A program made the translations under genes and the position numbers. A DNA stretch of 64,000 bases from Atrina japonica (Eukaryota; Mollusca; Bivalvia; Pterioida; Pinnidae): contig BROG01000079.1 in assembly GCA_030159075.1 (NCBI GenBank), forward strand, positions 72,501 through 136,500, given 5' to 3'. This document shows, one piece after another, positions 42,561 through 53,900 of the stretch. How positions within the stretch are numbered: position 1 is the stretch's first letter; every line of letters begins with the position of its first letter. Below the pieces are notes generated by a model. It did not search any database, was not told the origin of the DNA, and saw only the letters and a program-made list of their open reading frames with translations.

Positions 42561-42834
42561 GATATATTTTTCCTATTGATTCTATACATTCCAACTATTC
42601 CATTACACTACATCCATCACCATGTACCCAAATCAAAGTACATATGCTGAAAGTACTAAAGCCAGTAACTGACATTGAAAATTCTTATGCACTCTTATTT
42701 ACCCCAACAAAAACAAAACAACAAAAACGAAAAGCATTTTTGTTTAACCTCTTATACATCTCTTGGATTTGAGGCAACAGTTTGTCTGTATCCTGGAAAA
42801 ATTAGATTCCTATTAATATTCATTGATATGATTT

Positions 42835-43078
42835 GATTATGAATAGTGCTTTAAACCACACTCAAAAATTGTCCAGTTATATGGTGGCGGGCAGTTTTTA
42901 ATGGTGAAGGAGAGTAACCAGTTACCCGTGAAGTAACCAATGGCTATCTACAAGTGAACTGGCAAAATGTCTCACAAAAATCAGCTTACGTTCCAGCGGG
43001 GCTCGAACATGCACTGACCAGAGGTGAGAGACTTCATGGTTCAAATGCAATGTTCTAACCACTCGGTCACGGAGGCAC
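42835..43078 (-). mobile_element. tRNA-derived SINE, family 2, full copy
   Basis: The minus strand reads GCCTCCGTGACCGAGTGGTT, ATGAAGTCTCTCACCTCTGG, AGCCCCGCTGGAACGTAAGC and AATTTTTGAGTGTGGTTTAA. The head resembles tRNA-Leu/Ser. Confidence 0.85.
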
Positions 43079-43382
43079 GCACCTATTAATATTCATACAT
43101 GTTCAAGTATGGGGTTGGTGTCAATCAAAAGTATACATATGATAACTGTAAAATAATATCTTTTAATACAAATACTGTAAGCATAGAAATTTACATGTGT
43201 GGTAATTTACAATTAATACGCAATGGATAGTTTTTCGTATAAATTAATCCACAGTTGTGCTAAGAATTATCGTTTAATACTGGACTGCTGACAGTTAATT
43301 ATGTCACCATTTTAAATACACCCACGCGTTTGGTTTGCATAAGAAAATCCTGTAATTAAAAACACACGGAAATATCCACGTT

Positions 43383-43530
43383 TACAATATTAAAAGCATA
43401 ATACCAAAAAATTATATGTTTGCTAAAAACAATACAAATACTTAAGATGATCTTTTCTGTCAACAGATCATGATTTGTTGAGTTCGAGTTTTAAAGAGCC
43501 CCCTGAATAAAAAATGAAAATTTCAGTATT
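43383..43530 (+). repeat. Dispersed repeat A copy
   Basis: AAAGCATAATACCAAA, AAGATGATCTTTTCTGTC and TTGTTGAGTTCGAGTTTTAA align with the AT-tract borders. Confidence 0.6.
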
Positions 43531-44490
43531 TATAGAAAGTACATATATATTTTATATTATAATCAGCTACGTATAATGGGAATTGAAAAAAAAAATCTAC
43601 TATAACGAAAACGAAAAATTAATAAAATGAAAATATGGTTCTAATAAACAACAATGATTTCTTTTCTAGTACCGTTTTTTTATTCACTGTTGGTTAAAGA
43701 TTACGTGTCAATTCCATATAGAACCTAGCCACTCTTAAAATACCATAAGGAAACAAAATGTTATAAATTAGTCGTTTTATTAATTTATATAAATAATCAA
43801 GTTGAAATGCAGTATTAATACATGTAATTTGTATTTTACAATATCAAATTTACATTTAAAAATTCACATTTCCTTCATGTGCGATATACAAGCGTGTGTT
43901 TCACGAATGCCTATGGTCCCAACATTACACCCAATTATCTAGGGTTTAAAATTTCAGTTGGGTTCCAAATGGAAGCTGTGTATTACTTACACACTCCTAT
44001 TATTCGCAAACAGAAGAGCTCATCGAAACTGGTGTTACATCGAAACTGGTGTTACAGTACCACAAAAGAACGTGCAATGAATAGCCCCAGATCCCATTTG
44101 ATATGAGAAACAAGTCAACAAAAAGAACGTCTAAAATATGATCCAGAATTGGGCGGAGCCACAAAGGTTTAAAGGAGAAGGGCTTCATCAGAGTTTCCGA
44201 CGATAAACTTATCTGTGAACTAAATAGGACACTTGATAGATCAAACGAAAAAAAAATTTATTTACTTCACAAAGTAAAGTGTCAGCAACTGATATCTAAA
44301 CACATGATCCTCCAGATTTTGTAAATGGATTGTTCAATCAAACAGTTTATACTGGGCTGCGGGATTTGCACTTCACCATGAGTTTCATACCAGCTGTCTA
44401 GTAAACGAGGATTTGACAGGGAAAGGGACAGCGGTTGCATCTGTGGGACCAGTTGCAACTGTTAAAAATAAAGGTCCTGCCTCTCAGCTC

Positions 44491-44607
44491 TGTGTGAACT
44501 GTAAAAAACCTTTAGAGACTTTGTTAAGATGTAGTTATTGTAAGTCAGTACTATACTGTTCTAAATAGTGTCAGACAAGTCACTGGGGTACTCATAGGAT
44601 AATGTGT
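44491..44607 (+). pseudogene. MYND-type zinc finger remnant in the retroelement
   Basis: The Cys/His ladder CVNC, CSYCKSVLYCSK, HWGTH and C fits a MYND finger. An in-frame TAG at 44566-44568 interrupts it just before the CQTSHW part. MYND fingers bind proline-rich peptides. Here it belongs to the gag/pol-like part of the retroelement or was captured by it. Confidence 0.7.
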
Positions 44608-44769
44608 AAAGTCATCAAGGTAATTGAAGAGAGTCGAGATACTTGTATGGGTAATGTAAACAGTATTAAAGGACATGTATTTAATGTCAATCCAAACACA
44701 TCAAAGAAACTTGTACAGGTGTTGGTGAACAATGCATTGTTAACTGTGCCCTTAATGGTGTTAACACTA

Positions 44770-45090
44770 ATATTTTATAGGACAATGGTGCTCAGGTATC
44801 ACTAATTCACAAAAGCTGGTTGACTCAGCACTTGCCATTTTTATATATAAAACATATGGAAGAGTTAATTGAGGGAAGTTTGCATATTTCATTTGCCAAT
44901 GTACTGCGGTATCATTCCAAAGGTGGGTTGAGTTGGTGGTAAAACTTAGTGACAAAGATGGAACATTGGGTAATAAGATTTGTAATAATGAGGTGTATTG
45001 TGCTCCCTTTTTAGTTTTAGGTTTTTCCGGACTTGACCGACCTATCATCAATTACAATGTCATTAAACATATCACAACAGGATTTAGTGA
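44770..45090 (+). pseudogene. Retropepsin-like aspartic protease remnant
   Basis: DNGAQVSLIHKSWLTQ gives the D-x-GA active-site region with N at the usual T position. RPIINYNVIKH near 45040-45070 resembles the second conserved block. Frameshifted relative to the MYND part. Confidence 0.6.
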
Positions 45091-45499
45091 GTAAAATTGT
45101 GTGAATATTCTCAGCAGTGCTTTACCTTCTTTCCAGACAAACGATGTGAAGATAGTCTCAAGGATAAAATGCAAATCAGGCAGATCATATTGGTATGGTG
45201 AGTGTTGGGCGGCACAACATTATTATTCCTGCACAATCTTCAAAAGTAGTCAGAGCCATTGTTTGAGGAAGAAGACACCGCAACGTTATTCAGGCACTGT
45301 TCTCAACAACACTTGACAAAGATATAACATGACTAGATTGTCACGAGACACTTGTAAATATCTGTCCTGGTCGTACATGTTCAGAAAAGTTGTGGTGACA
45401 AATAACTTTGATAAAAATCTAATAAAAAACTTGAACCATCATATCAAGAGGTAAAGGACTACATCCAGGACTTAACAGGCAAGGACTGGATTAGGACTT

Positions 45500-46170
45500 C
45501 AAAGTCATGGTATTCTATCACCTACAAGGAAATGGACAAACTGGAAAGTTCAACCAGACATTACTTAGCATGCTTTGCACCCTGTCAATGGAGGACCGCC
45601 AGAACCGGAGACTTCATCTCGATAAGATGGTACATGCATACAATTGTACTAAAAACGATGCAACTGGGTTCTTGCCATTTTATTTACTATTTGGTTGACA
45701 ACTTCATCCGCCAAATAGATTTATATTTGGAAACATCATGGAAGAAAAGACTTAAACGGTAGGAAAGTATACAAGAGACCTATTGAGTAGCTTCCAAAAT
45801 AAGCTTCTAAGTCTGCAGCAAAAGGAAAAACTTTTCTTGAAAATTCCAAGAGGTTTTGAACAAGAGCTCTATCACCAAGGTTTAGAGCAGTACTTATTCC
45901 TTGTGCATTATGATTAAGTTCTTGTTCAAAATCTCATGGAAAAAGATGGACCTGGAAATTTAAGATCTTTTTGGGAAGAACTTGTTTACACTGTTCTGCT
46001 TAGGATGGACAACGATTCTCCAGTAAAGGAAATCATGCGAGAAGATGGAAAGGGCAAAATGAGACGACTGCACTGAAATCTACTGCTGCCACACAGTAGT
46101 CTTCCTATAGAAGACCATTCTGCAACAAGGATCTCTAAAATGCATTCTCGAAAAACTAGGAAACAAAGCT
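45500..46170 (+). pseudogene. Integrase C-terminal remnant
   Basis: The frame at 45507-45698 contains GNGQTGKFNQTLLSMLCTLS and NDATGFLPFYLLFG, hallmarks of the Gypsy integrase core end. Further downstream is a DGPGKLRSFW block. Two overlapping frames show indels. Confidence 0.75.
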
Positions 46171-46614
46171 CGACACCAGAAAACAAATCCTACGTTATCA
46201 TTTGACAGTAATTCAGAGGAGTAAATTGTAGGTAAGAGTACAGTAAGTCCAGGAGCTAAAACTTTTTGTTTCGATGAATCTGTTGGTCAGGGTCAAATAT
46301 CTGGTTTATCTGCTCCAAATCATTTCAGAAATCAAAAGGGATTTGCCATCGATAAATCGGAAGATCATGGTACCTCTCACATTCTCTACCGAAGATAATG
46401 ATGGAGACATCAGCACTAACGATCAAGCAAATGATCGTGATGTCTTGTCTGCTGACAATGAGGAAGCTGACCAACATTTTGAAGATATTGACAACACACA
46501 TTATTCTGGTGAATCCTCTGTAGGTCGGTCACGAGGTCATCTTAAGAGAGAATGTAGTACACCTCGGCATTTAACCTATGACACATTTGGTGATCCCAAT
46601 TATATTTAATGTTT

Positions 46615-47286
46615 TTTTTTATTCCCTGTAATATTTAAGAGATTTTTGTTATTACAGACAGTCTTATTAAGAGTATAAGAGATTTTCTTTCATTAAAAAG
46701 CCAAAATCATGTTCGTTATTTGACTGCTTTTGAATAAAATGATTTCATATTTCTTAAAAGTGACAAAATAATGATTTATTTGGTAAATTTTCTGATTTTG
46801 ACAGCAATGAATATGACTCGCTTAGCCATCCACTTTTAATGTCAGCCATGACAGTAGTCATTCTAAAGCCATTCCGTGACGTCAGAGTGTAACTATCCAG
46901 TGTACCAGAAGTTGAATGATTGCTTAATTAGTTTTCCAAAAGCAGGTAAAATCGCATAATTTGGAGGCCAATATATCAAGAATGCTCGCACAGATGTTGA
47001 TCAGGTTTACGACATTGTTCTAAAACTGATGAGTTCTATAAATAAAGAAACTTTTATTTTTCACTCAGGGTGCTCTATAAACAAATGAGCAGTTCCAAAA
47101 GAAATAATATTTTATTCTAGAAATCCTTTGTGCAAACCAATAAATGTGTTAAAAGTCAGATGAGTTTGAGCAAACTTGTAATTTGTAACACATGTTCTAA
47201 GTACTAAATTTGAACATTGTGAAAGCAAAAACATTTTCAAGTGTCAGAATGCTTGACACACACTGACAACGCAAAATTAAATCAAT
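46615..47286. other. AT-rich intergenic DNA, no gene seen
   Basis: Lies between the retroelement tail and the MITE at 47287. No coding or repeat signal could be supported. Confidence 0.4.
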
Positions 47287-47468
47287 TACAGTCAAACCCG
47301 GATAAAACTGAAATCAAAGGGGTATAATTTTTTCTCAGAGTTTTTAAAAAAAAAAAAAAATAACTGGGGTATAATGTTAATAAAGAAATTTGGTCAGGGA
47401 ATCAAAGTCATTTCAGATCAAGTGAGATTTCAATGCAATAGGGTTCCATATAAATGGGTTTGACTGTA
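47287..47468. mobile_element. CAGTC-type pogo/Tigger-like MITE
   Basis: Left end TACAGTCAAACCCGGATAAA; right end ATATAAATGGGTTTGACTGTA inverted. 182 bp, TA at both borders. Confidence 0.75.
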
Positions 47469-47787
47469 GCAGTATCAAGCCTTATTTCATGACTGGTGAG
47501 TGTAACAGATAGAGGGTGATTATCAGAGGTTGCTAGGCAACACAATTTGTTATACTTTGAATTAATCCCTGCATCCAGTGTAACGTGAATAAACACTGTT
47601 AATAAATCATCAACCTCTGACAAAAATGGACTCTTTTGTAAATCAATGACTTAGACCAGTCCAAATGTGTCTCTATGGGTTATGAGATTAGAATATAATT
47701 CATACAACAATTTTTTACAAACAGTATTAAGTTAGGTAAGGATATAATTTATATTTTCACATTTCAAGGATATTAAACATTTTGATA

Positions 47788-47972
47788 TCATTTATCTGCA
47801 AACAGAGATGATATCACACCAGCACAGCACATACAGCAACAGACTGTTCCCATCAAGATGTAGATCGCTGTTGTTACCCAGAAGGCAAAGTAATATAGTG
47901 TTGGATTGCAGTAGTTACTAGCCGATGGGTCACTTGACCACTCTCCATTGGTTCTGTAAATCCAAACATTGC
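47788..47972 (-). CDS. TMEM272-like gene, exon 6 (helix 4, stop)
   Basis: Acceptor CTTTGTAG, NVWIYRTNGEWSS to GVISSLFADK, TGA at 47790-47788. Confidence 0.93.
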
Positions 47973-50900
47973 CTACAAAGGAACAGGAAAATAATGAGCT
48001 AATTATCTTGTATGTAACTTATAGTAGTTAATCCTTTCACTCCTATGTATCAAATATGTGTGTGTGGAGTTGATAAGGAAATGTCCAACCAAGTGGTAAG
48101 AGTCTGTTTGTCCAATCTGAGGGTTTCCCTGGGGACTAGACTTTCATTTCTCACCAAGAGGGTTGAGATTTCCCTTTCCACTCAAAACACCCATGTTTAA
48201 TTATTTTTCTTTCATGATTCAAACACATGTTTATGTACATAAATAAAATATGACATGACTTTAATGCACTGTATTCTCATCACATAGAATTCCTATGTTA
48301 TAAAATTATATTGTGACGTCATAGTGTGTGTAGCTTGTCTACACTCTAGGGTGTGGACAGTGAAAGTCTGTACTGGCAAAATGGTAGATACGCCTGTCCA
48401 AGGTGGGAGAATATATATATATATATACAGTGGAATCTCGTTATGTCGAAATCGTTTGAGTCAAAATTCCAGATATGTCAAAGTTGAAAGTTTGGTCCCA
48501 ATCTTTTTATAGATATAATAATATATCAATTAAAATTTTGGTTATCTCCAATTACAAATATCTCGAAGTAATAAGGGCGGTCCCATGAGTTTCAAGATAA
48601 CAAGATTCCACTGTATATATACAAATTCAATATCAAACCTGAAATAAGTTTTAATAGAGTTATTGTTCTTTGTGTATGTTCTGTTTGAGACAATCTGAGG
48701 GGCCTCTATGGCCGAGTGGTTAGAGCATCGCGCTTTGAACCATGAAGTCTCTCACTTCTGTTCAGTGCAGGTCGAGCCCAGCTTTAAACTAACCTGATTT
48801 TTGTGAGAAAGTTTGACAGTTTACTTGCAGAAGGCCAATGGACTTTTCCCTGGTAACTGGGTTTTTGTCTCTTCCCTGGTAACTGGGTTTTTGTCTCTTC
48901 CCTGATAACTGGGTTTTTGTCTCTTCCCTGGTAACTGGGTTTTTGTCTCTTCCCTGGTAACTGGGTTTTTGTCTCTTCCCTGGAAACTGGGTTTTTGTCT
49001 CTTCCCTGATAACTGGGTTTTTGTCTCTTCCCTGGTAACTGGGTTTTTACCTCCACTATTAAAAACTGGCCAACACCATATAACTGAGAAATTGTTGAGT
49101 GTGGCATAAAACACTATTCCAGGGAGTAAAATTAGCAATCGCCCAGTCGCATTTGCGACCATTTTTATGCCTGGGTGATCACCTTGCACCGCCGGTTGCC
49201 CAGATGGCGAGTACAACCGTATTCGTAAATGTCCGTGTGTCCATTTTTCTCTTCTCTTTTCATCAAGTCCGCAACAATTTTGTCATGTAAATCTAGGTTT
49301 GTGAGATGTTTAAATGCTTCACATGTCACAACATTGTGCTGAAGCGTATTACTGATACATACCGATGTGTACATGTTGATAAGGTGATAACTATCGAAAA
49401 GGTTTCGTGATTTTTTTAATCCTAGTTAGGTCGGCACAGCACACACGGTGAAGTCAGTACATAGTTCATGCACATCGACACCTAGTTATTTCATGACTTG
49501 TCTCTTTTTAACTGTATTTTCGACAGTTGCTTGCAAATTATTTCAATATCGACACTTGGGGTCTATCGAGAGTTAGGCCTTTTTCAGCATATTACGTTAA
49601 TTGTTCAACATTAGGATCTTGTAATTTATCGCCTTAATTACACAACAATTAGCTCCATTTTGAATCCTTTGTTCCTTTTGAACGACTGCTTGGTCAAAAC
49701 AATGTTTTGATAGCAAATGACATATTTAAATTAAAACGGATAATTTGGAGATGTATGTAAAAGATGTTCTTTTTTTCGCTGACATGAATTTGTGATTTAT
49801 AATTATCAAGACAGCATGTTATATTCACAAATTATTTCTGAAAATGAAACTTTTCGTCTGAGATAAACATAATTTTTTAATACCATTTCGTTACCTTGAT
49901 AAATATTTCCAAGTGATGAAATGAATATTTCCAGATGCATATTTAACTATACTAAGTGCTGATTTACAAGTTCCAAAGTGCCAAAATCATTTGGGAGTGG
50001 GGGTTGATTTGACTTATAACCATTCCTTGGACTCGTAAGTCATGTCATGTGGTGTTACATTGCTGAAAACCCCAGCAAGACACCAGCCCTAGAATACTCC
50101 AAAGAGTACAACAACAACAAAATTAAGAACCACTCCTTCTCAACAAATTTGATGGAATTTTGTTATTGGTTGGTACATGTAGATTCAAGAGACATATTGC
50201 ATGTAACACGATTTATAAAAGTGATATAGAAAGAGAAATAAAATTTGAATGAAATTGAGAAAATTTGGGCTTTTTTACTTTTCTGTATGAAAGCATCTGA
50301 AGAAATAGCTGGGCCCCTAGATTTCAACCGGGGCCTATAGATATTTTTTTCTAGGGTTCTGGCTGGCCCCTGGATCCTGCAGCCAATTTTACTCCCTGTA
50401 TTCAATATTCAATATATATTGAGACAATCTGCAGTAAAATCTGATGCAAGTTTTGACTGAAGAAATAAGGCCTTTTCCAATCTTTTTCTGTTTAACGTCA
50501 TTAGGAAAACTGCATTTATCATAAAAATGTTTTGTGTTTTTTCTGTCGTTTTGTATTTTTTTCCCGATAGAAAGACAGGCTTTTGATTTTTTTGCAATGT
50601 AAATCTCGACCCTCCAGGAATTTTCTGTTCTACTCTAGGGGGCCGAAAGAAGGCCCTATTTCCGATACAAAATATACAATTTTTCACAATTCACAGTCAA
50701 CATTTCCGAATTTAAATCAAACAACATTGAATTTGAAGAGATTCTTGCAAATTCAAACAGCATGTGAACAGATTTGTGTATATTTCAATAAAATGTAGCT
50801 AAAATCCCAACTAAAAAAGCCCAGGCCCTATTCCCAAAAGGATATGGAATATCCCTGTCCTCGGTTCAGAGACCATCTAGCAAATCAGACCACTTAAAGT

Positions 50901-53900
50901 CAGGGGTCTTAACAGTGATGTTCTACTGTATACAGTAAATATCATTACCAGCTATAAACCAGGCAAACAGAAAACAGTTGAGCACCATGTCAAATTTCGT
51001 TGACTTGACATTCTCTTCCTCTTGGTTCTCTTTCTCATTCCTCACTTTTTGTACAAGTGTAGACAAATTCTTTATAATGCCCACACTGCCTGCCACAATC
51101 AAATATATAGGAATAAACCTTTCTGCAGGGCAATCGTCTTTGTACAATGCTCCTGTAAGTGCAAGAAGGTAAACTTGAAGAAGTCATGAAATATAAACAT
51201 GCCAGAAAACAGATGAGCATCGATGGAAAAAAATGTATAAAGATATTTGAATCCATCTTTTATATCCAACAATGTAACATTCATTTTATCTTTCAAACAT
51301 TAATCATCCCATATATTTGAATAAGTTATATGAATCAACCTCATCTCTATATATTCTACACAATAATTCAACAAGATCTGTTTCTTCATCGTTGTTGACA
51401 TGTGAATCAATCATGTAAATTAATCAATTATTTGAATCAATCATTCATGTGAATCAATCAATTATGTGAATCAATCATTCAGATATGTACAAAATAAATC
51501 TAAGAATTAATCTTTGATTCACATAACTTGGCAGGGTGGAGTAACTTTCTGATTATCATATGGATGCTTAAACTCACTTTTAGGCTTCACAGGAAATGCG
51601 CTTTAATGAATTAATCCCCACTTGATTGCTCTTGGCAATGTAATTTTAATGTCATAATGCTTTATTACCTAAAATTTAAAGTCGTCCAAGGGGTCATTCT
51701 ATTGCGGGGGTCAAAATATCGTATGACACTGGTACTCCACTCGGCCCCTTTACATAAACTTGACTATATCTATTTACAGATGATAAATAAATCAACAACT
51801 TAAAACTTTTATATCAAATAACATAAAAAATTCAGCAACATTAACCCTTTCATCCCTACAGACAGCAATAGACTCGTCTTAAACAATAGAAAAGAATATA
51901 CCACTCAAAACTTAGGGGTGAAAGGGTTAATATTCATACTGTCCGGTATTTGAATAACGTGTGAATTCAACAAATCTTATTATTCCTGCATATACATGTA
52001 GATGTGAATTCATTATGTGAATCCCATCCCCACACCCAACAATGATACATGTAGGTAAGGATTCCGTACTGCTATGCACAATAAAAAGTCCTAGTTGCCC
52101 ATTCTTAACAGTGTCATCCTCTGTTTCTCTGCTAGTCACTAGTGTTTGTTTTTCATTTAATAACTTTCCATTTTGAATTCCAATAAACATGTTGCTTTCA
52201 TTTTCTATGAGAGTCCAGTTCAGTTCATTCTTGCTGCCAGACAACATCAATAGGCCTATATATTTCTTGTTTTAAAGGATAGAAATACAAGAAGCATTGA
52301 TCTGATGTGTATGATATGCATTATGGTCATCTAACCCTTGATACAGGTTTGGATTCCCTATCACATTCTCGCTCAGTGAAATTTTCTAGGCCATTTAGGA
52401 CCAGTTCACAAGACCCATTCCCCAAAATATGCAAAAGTTCCAAATTTAAAGTTAAAAAATAAAGAATACGGTGTTTTCAAATAAATGTCTCAAATTATAG
52501 GGACATTTGCTTGTTTTGTCTTAGATGTTTCTTGCCTTTTTTATTACTTACATTGATATACAATATGTAGAAAGAGATATACAACTGCTGTAATTTGTTA
52601 TTGTAAATCAAGTGCAAGTCAGGCATAAATATTGTTACATTCTTATATATTTTGTGAAAACTGCTTGAGAAACCCACTTTGGCAATTATTCACTTACAGT
52701 TGATTAATACATACCACACTGGACATGACCTTATTTTCACAAAATATATGGAAATATAAGATTTTTTATGTCTGTGTATACCTCTTATTTGTTATTGTAC
52801 ATCAAGTACAAGTAGAAAAAAATTTGAAATATTTTATGGGGTAGACACAGCTAATGCCCCTTTAAGCATTTTTTTTTTAGTGAAAGAATAATATATTTTT
52901 AAAATAATTTCGGACCCGAATTTAGGAGATACGAAAACAATCCCTGTTGCTATGCAAAAACATCATATTATGTATGTGTAACAGCTGATGTACTTACCCA
53001 TAACAATCATAGATATCGGAACTGCCAGAATTAGTCCTATACATATTGTGCAACCCACTGCCATGAAAAAAATAATGATCAAAATAATTTGCAAGCTAGA
53101 AGAGTGGGTGAAAAGTTCATAGAATGAGGCACATAGCCAAGCATATTTACACAGAGGATCTCTACGTATGTGACCACATCTGACAAAACGGACCCAGACA
53201 ACTTGAGGCAATAGTGCCATGACAACACTTCGAAATAAAGGTGCAAAAAATGATAAAAACTAGAAAGCAACTCAGTTTGTTTGTTACGTCCTATTCAAAA
53301 ATCTTTCACTCATATGGAGACGTCACCAAATGCTGGTGAAGGGCTTCAAATTTTGGCCTATGCTCGGCAGTGAGGGTTCTTTAACATGCGGACACCTACT
53401 GCGACACGGGACCTCAGTTTTTACTGTCTCATCCGAAAGACAGGAAACCAACCTGCCACCGGCTGGACTCAAACTCATGACCTCACGATCAAAAGTCAAG
53501 TGTGCTACTGACTGACCCAGGTCAGCTCAGAAAACAACTCAGAAATTGTTGCATGTATCGTATGAGGCCATGTTTCGGAGACTGCCCTGAATCTGTGACC
53601 TAGCTTTTTCCTCACCTATTTATACTACGTCACCATCTTCTGTCTGCTGCTACTGTTAACATATTTTGACAGATTCGAGAAAATGCACTTCAAAAAGGTT
53701 AATTCAATACAAATATTGTTTGAATGGATGAAAACATATCTTTTACACTATAACTTTTTATACGTCATTATGGTTACTTATAAATCACTAAAATGGAATA
53801 GTTACCAAAATTTATCTTAACAAAGTCAACAGCAGTATTTCTGCTCTTCGAAACTACATTACTCTCACATGGTTAGAATATATAAAATACTGAACATACA

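Larger units (their letters stand above)
44340..46610 (+). mobile_element. Degenerate, internally deleted Ty3/Gypsy-like retroelement
   Basis: In order along the + strand: a MYND-type zinc finger (44491-44607); a retropepsin-like stretch with DNGAQVSLIH around 44781; a sequence like the start of a reverse transcriptase with SYQEVKDYIQDLTGKDWI near 45435; a jump straight into an integrase-end motif (GNGQTGKFNQ, then YNCTKNDATGFLPFYLLFG at about 45645-45698); the integrase C-terminus (NLMEKDGPGKLRSFWEELV near 45930-45990); and a tail ending HLTYDTFGDPNYI at 46606. Stops and frame changes break every part. Most of the reverse transcriptase, RNase H and integrase core is missing. LTRs were not found by eye. 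Confidence 0.8.

Noticed and set aside
44340..46610. Host gene with a MYND domain
   Set aside because: Retropepsin and integrase-end motifs follow in order, and stops and frameshifts occur throughout, so it is a decayed retroelement.
48699..48785. True tRNA-Leu/Ser gene
   Set aside because: The head is repeated in several family 2 SINE copies and its B box is degraded.
48850..49048. CRISPR-like array
   Set aside because: Units are directly adjacent with no unique spacers, and the context is a eukaryotic SINE.
48784..49216. Two overlapping minus-strand ORFs with repeated KTQLPGKRQ-type peptides
   Set aside because: Created by the 26-bp minisatellite within a SINE; the same peptides appear in shifted frames.
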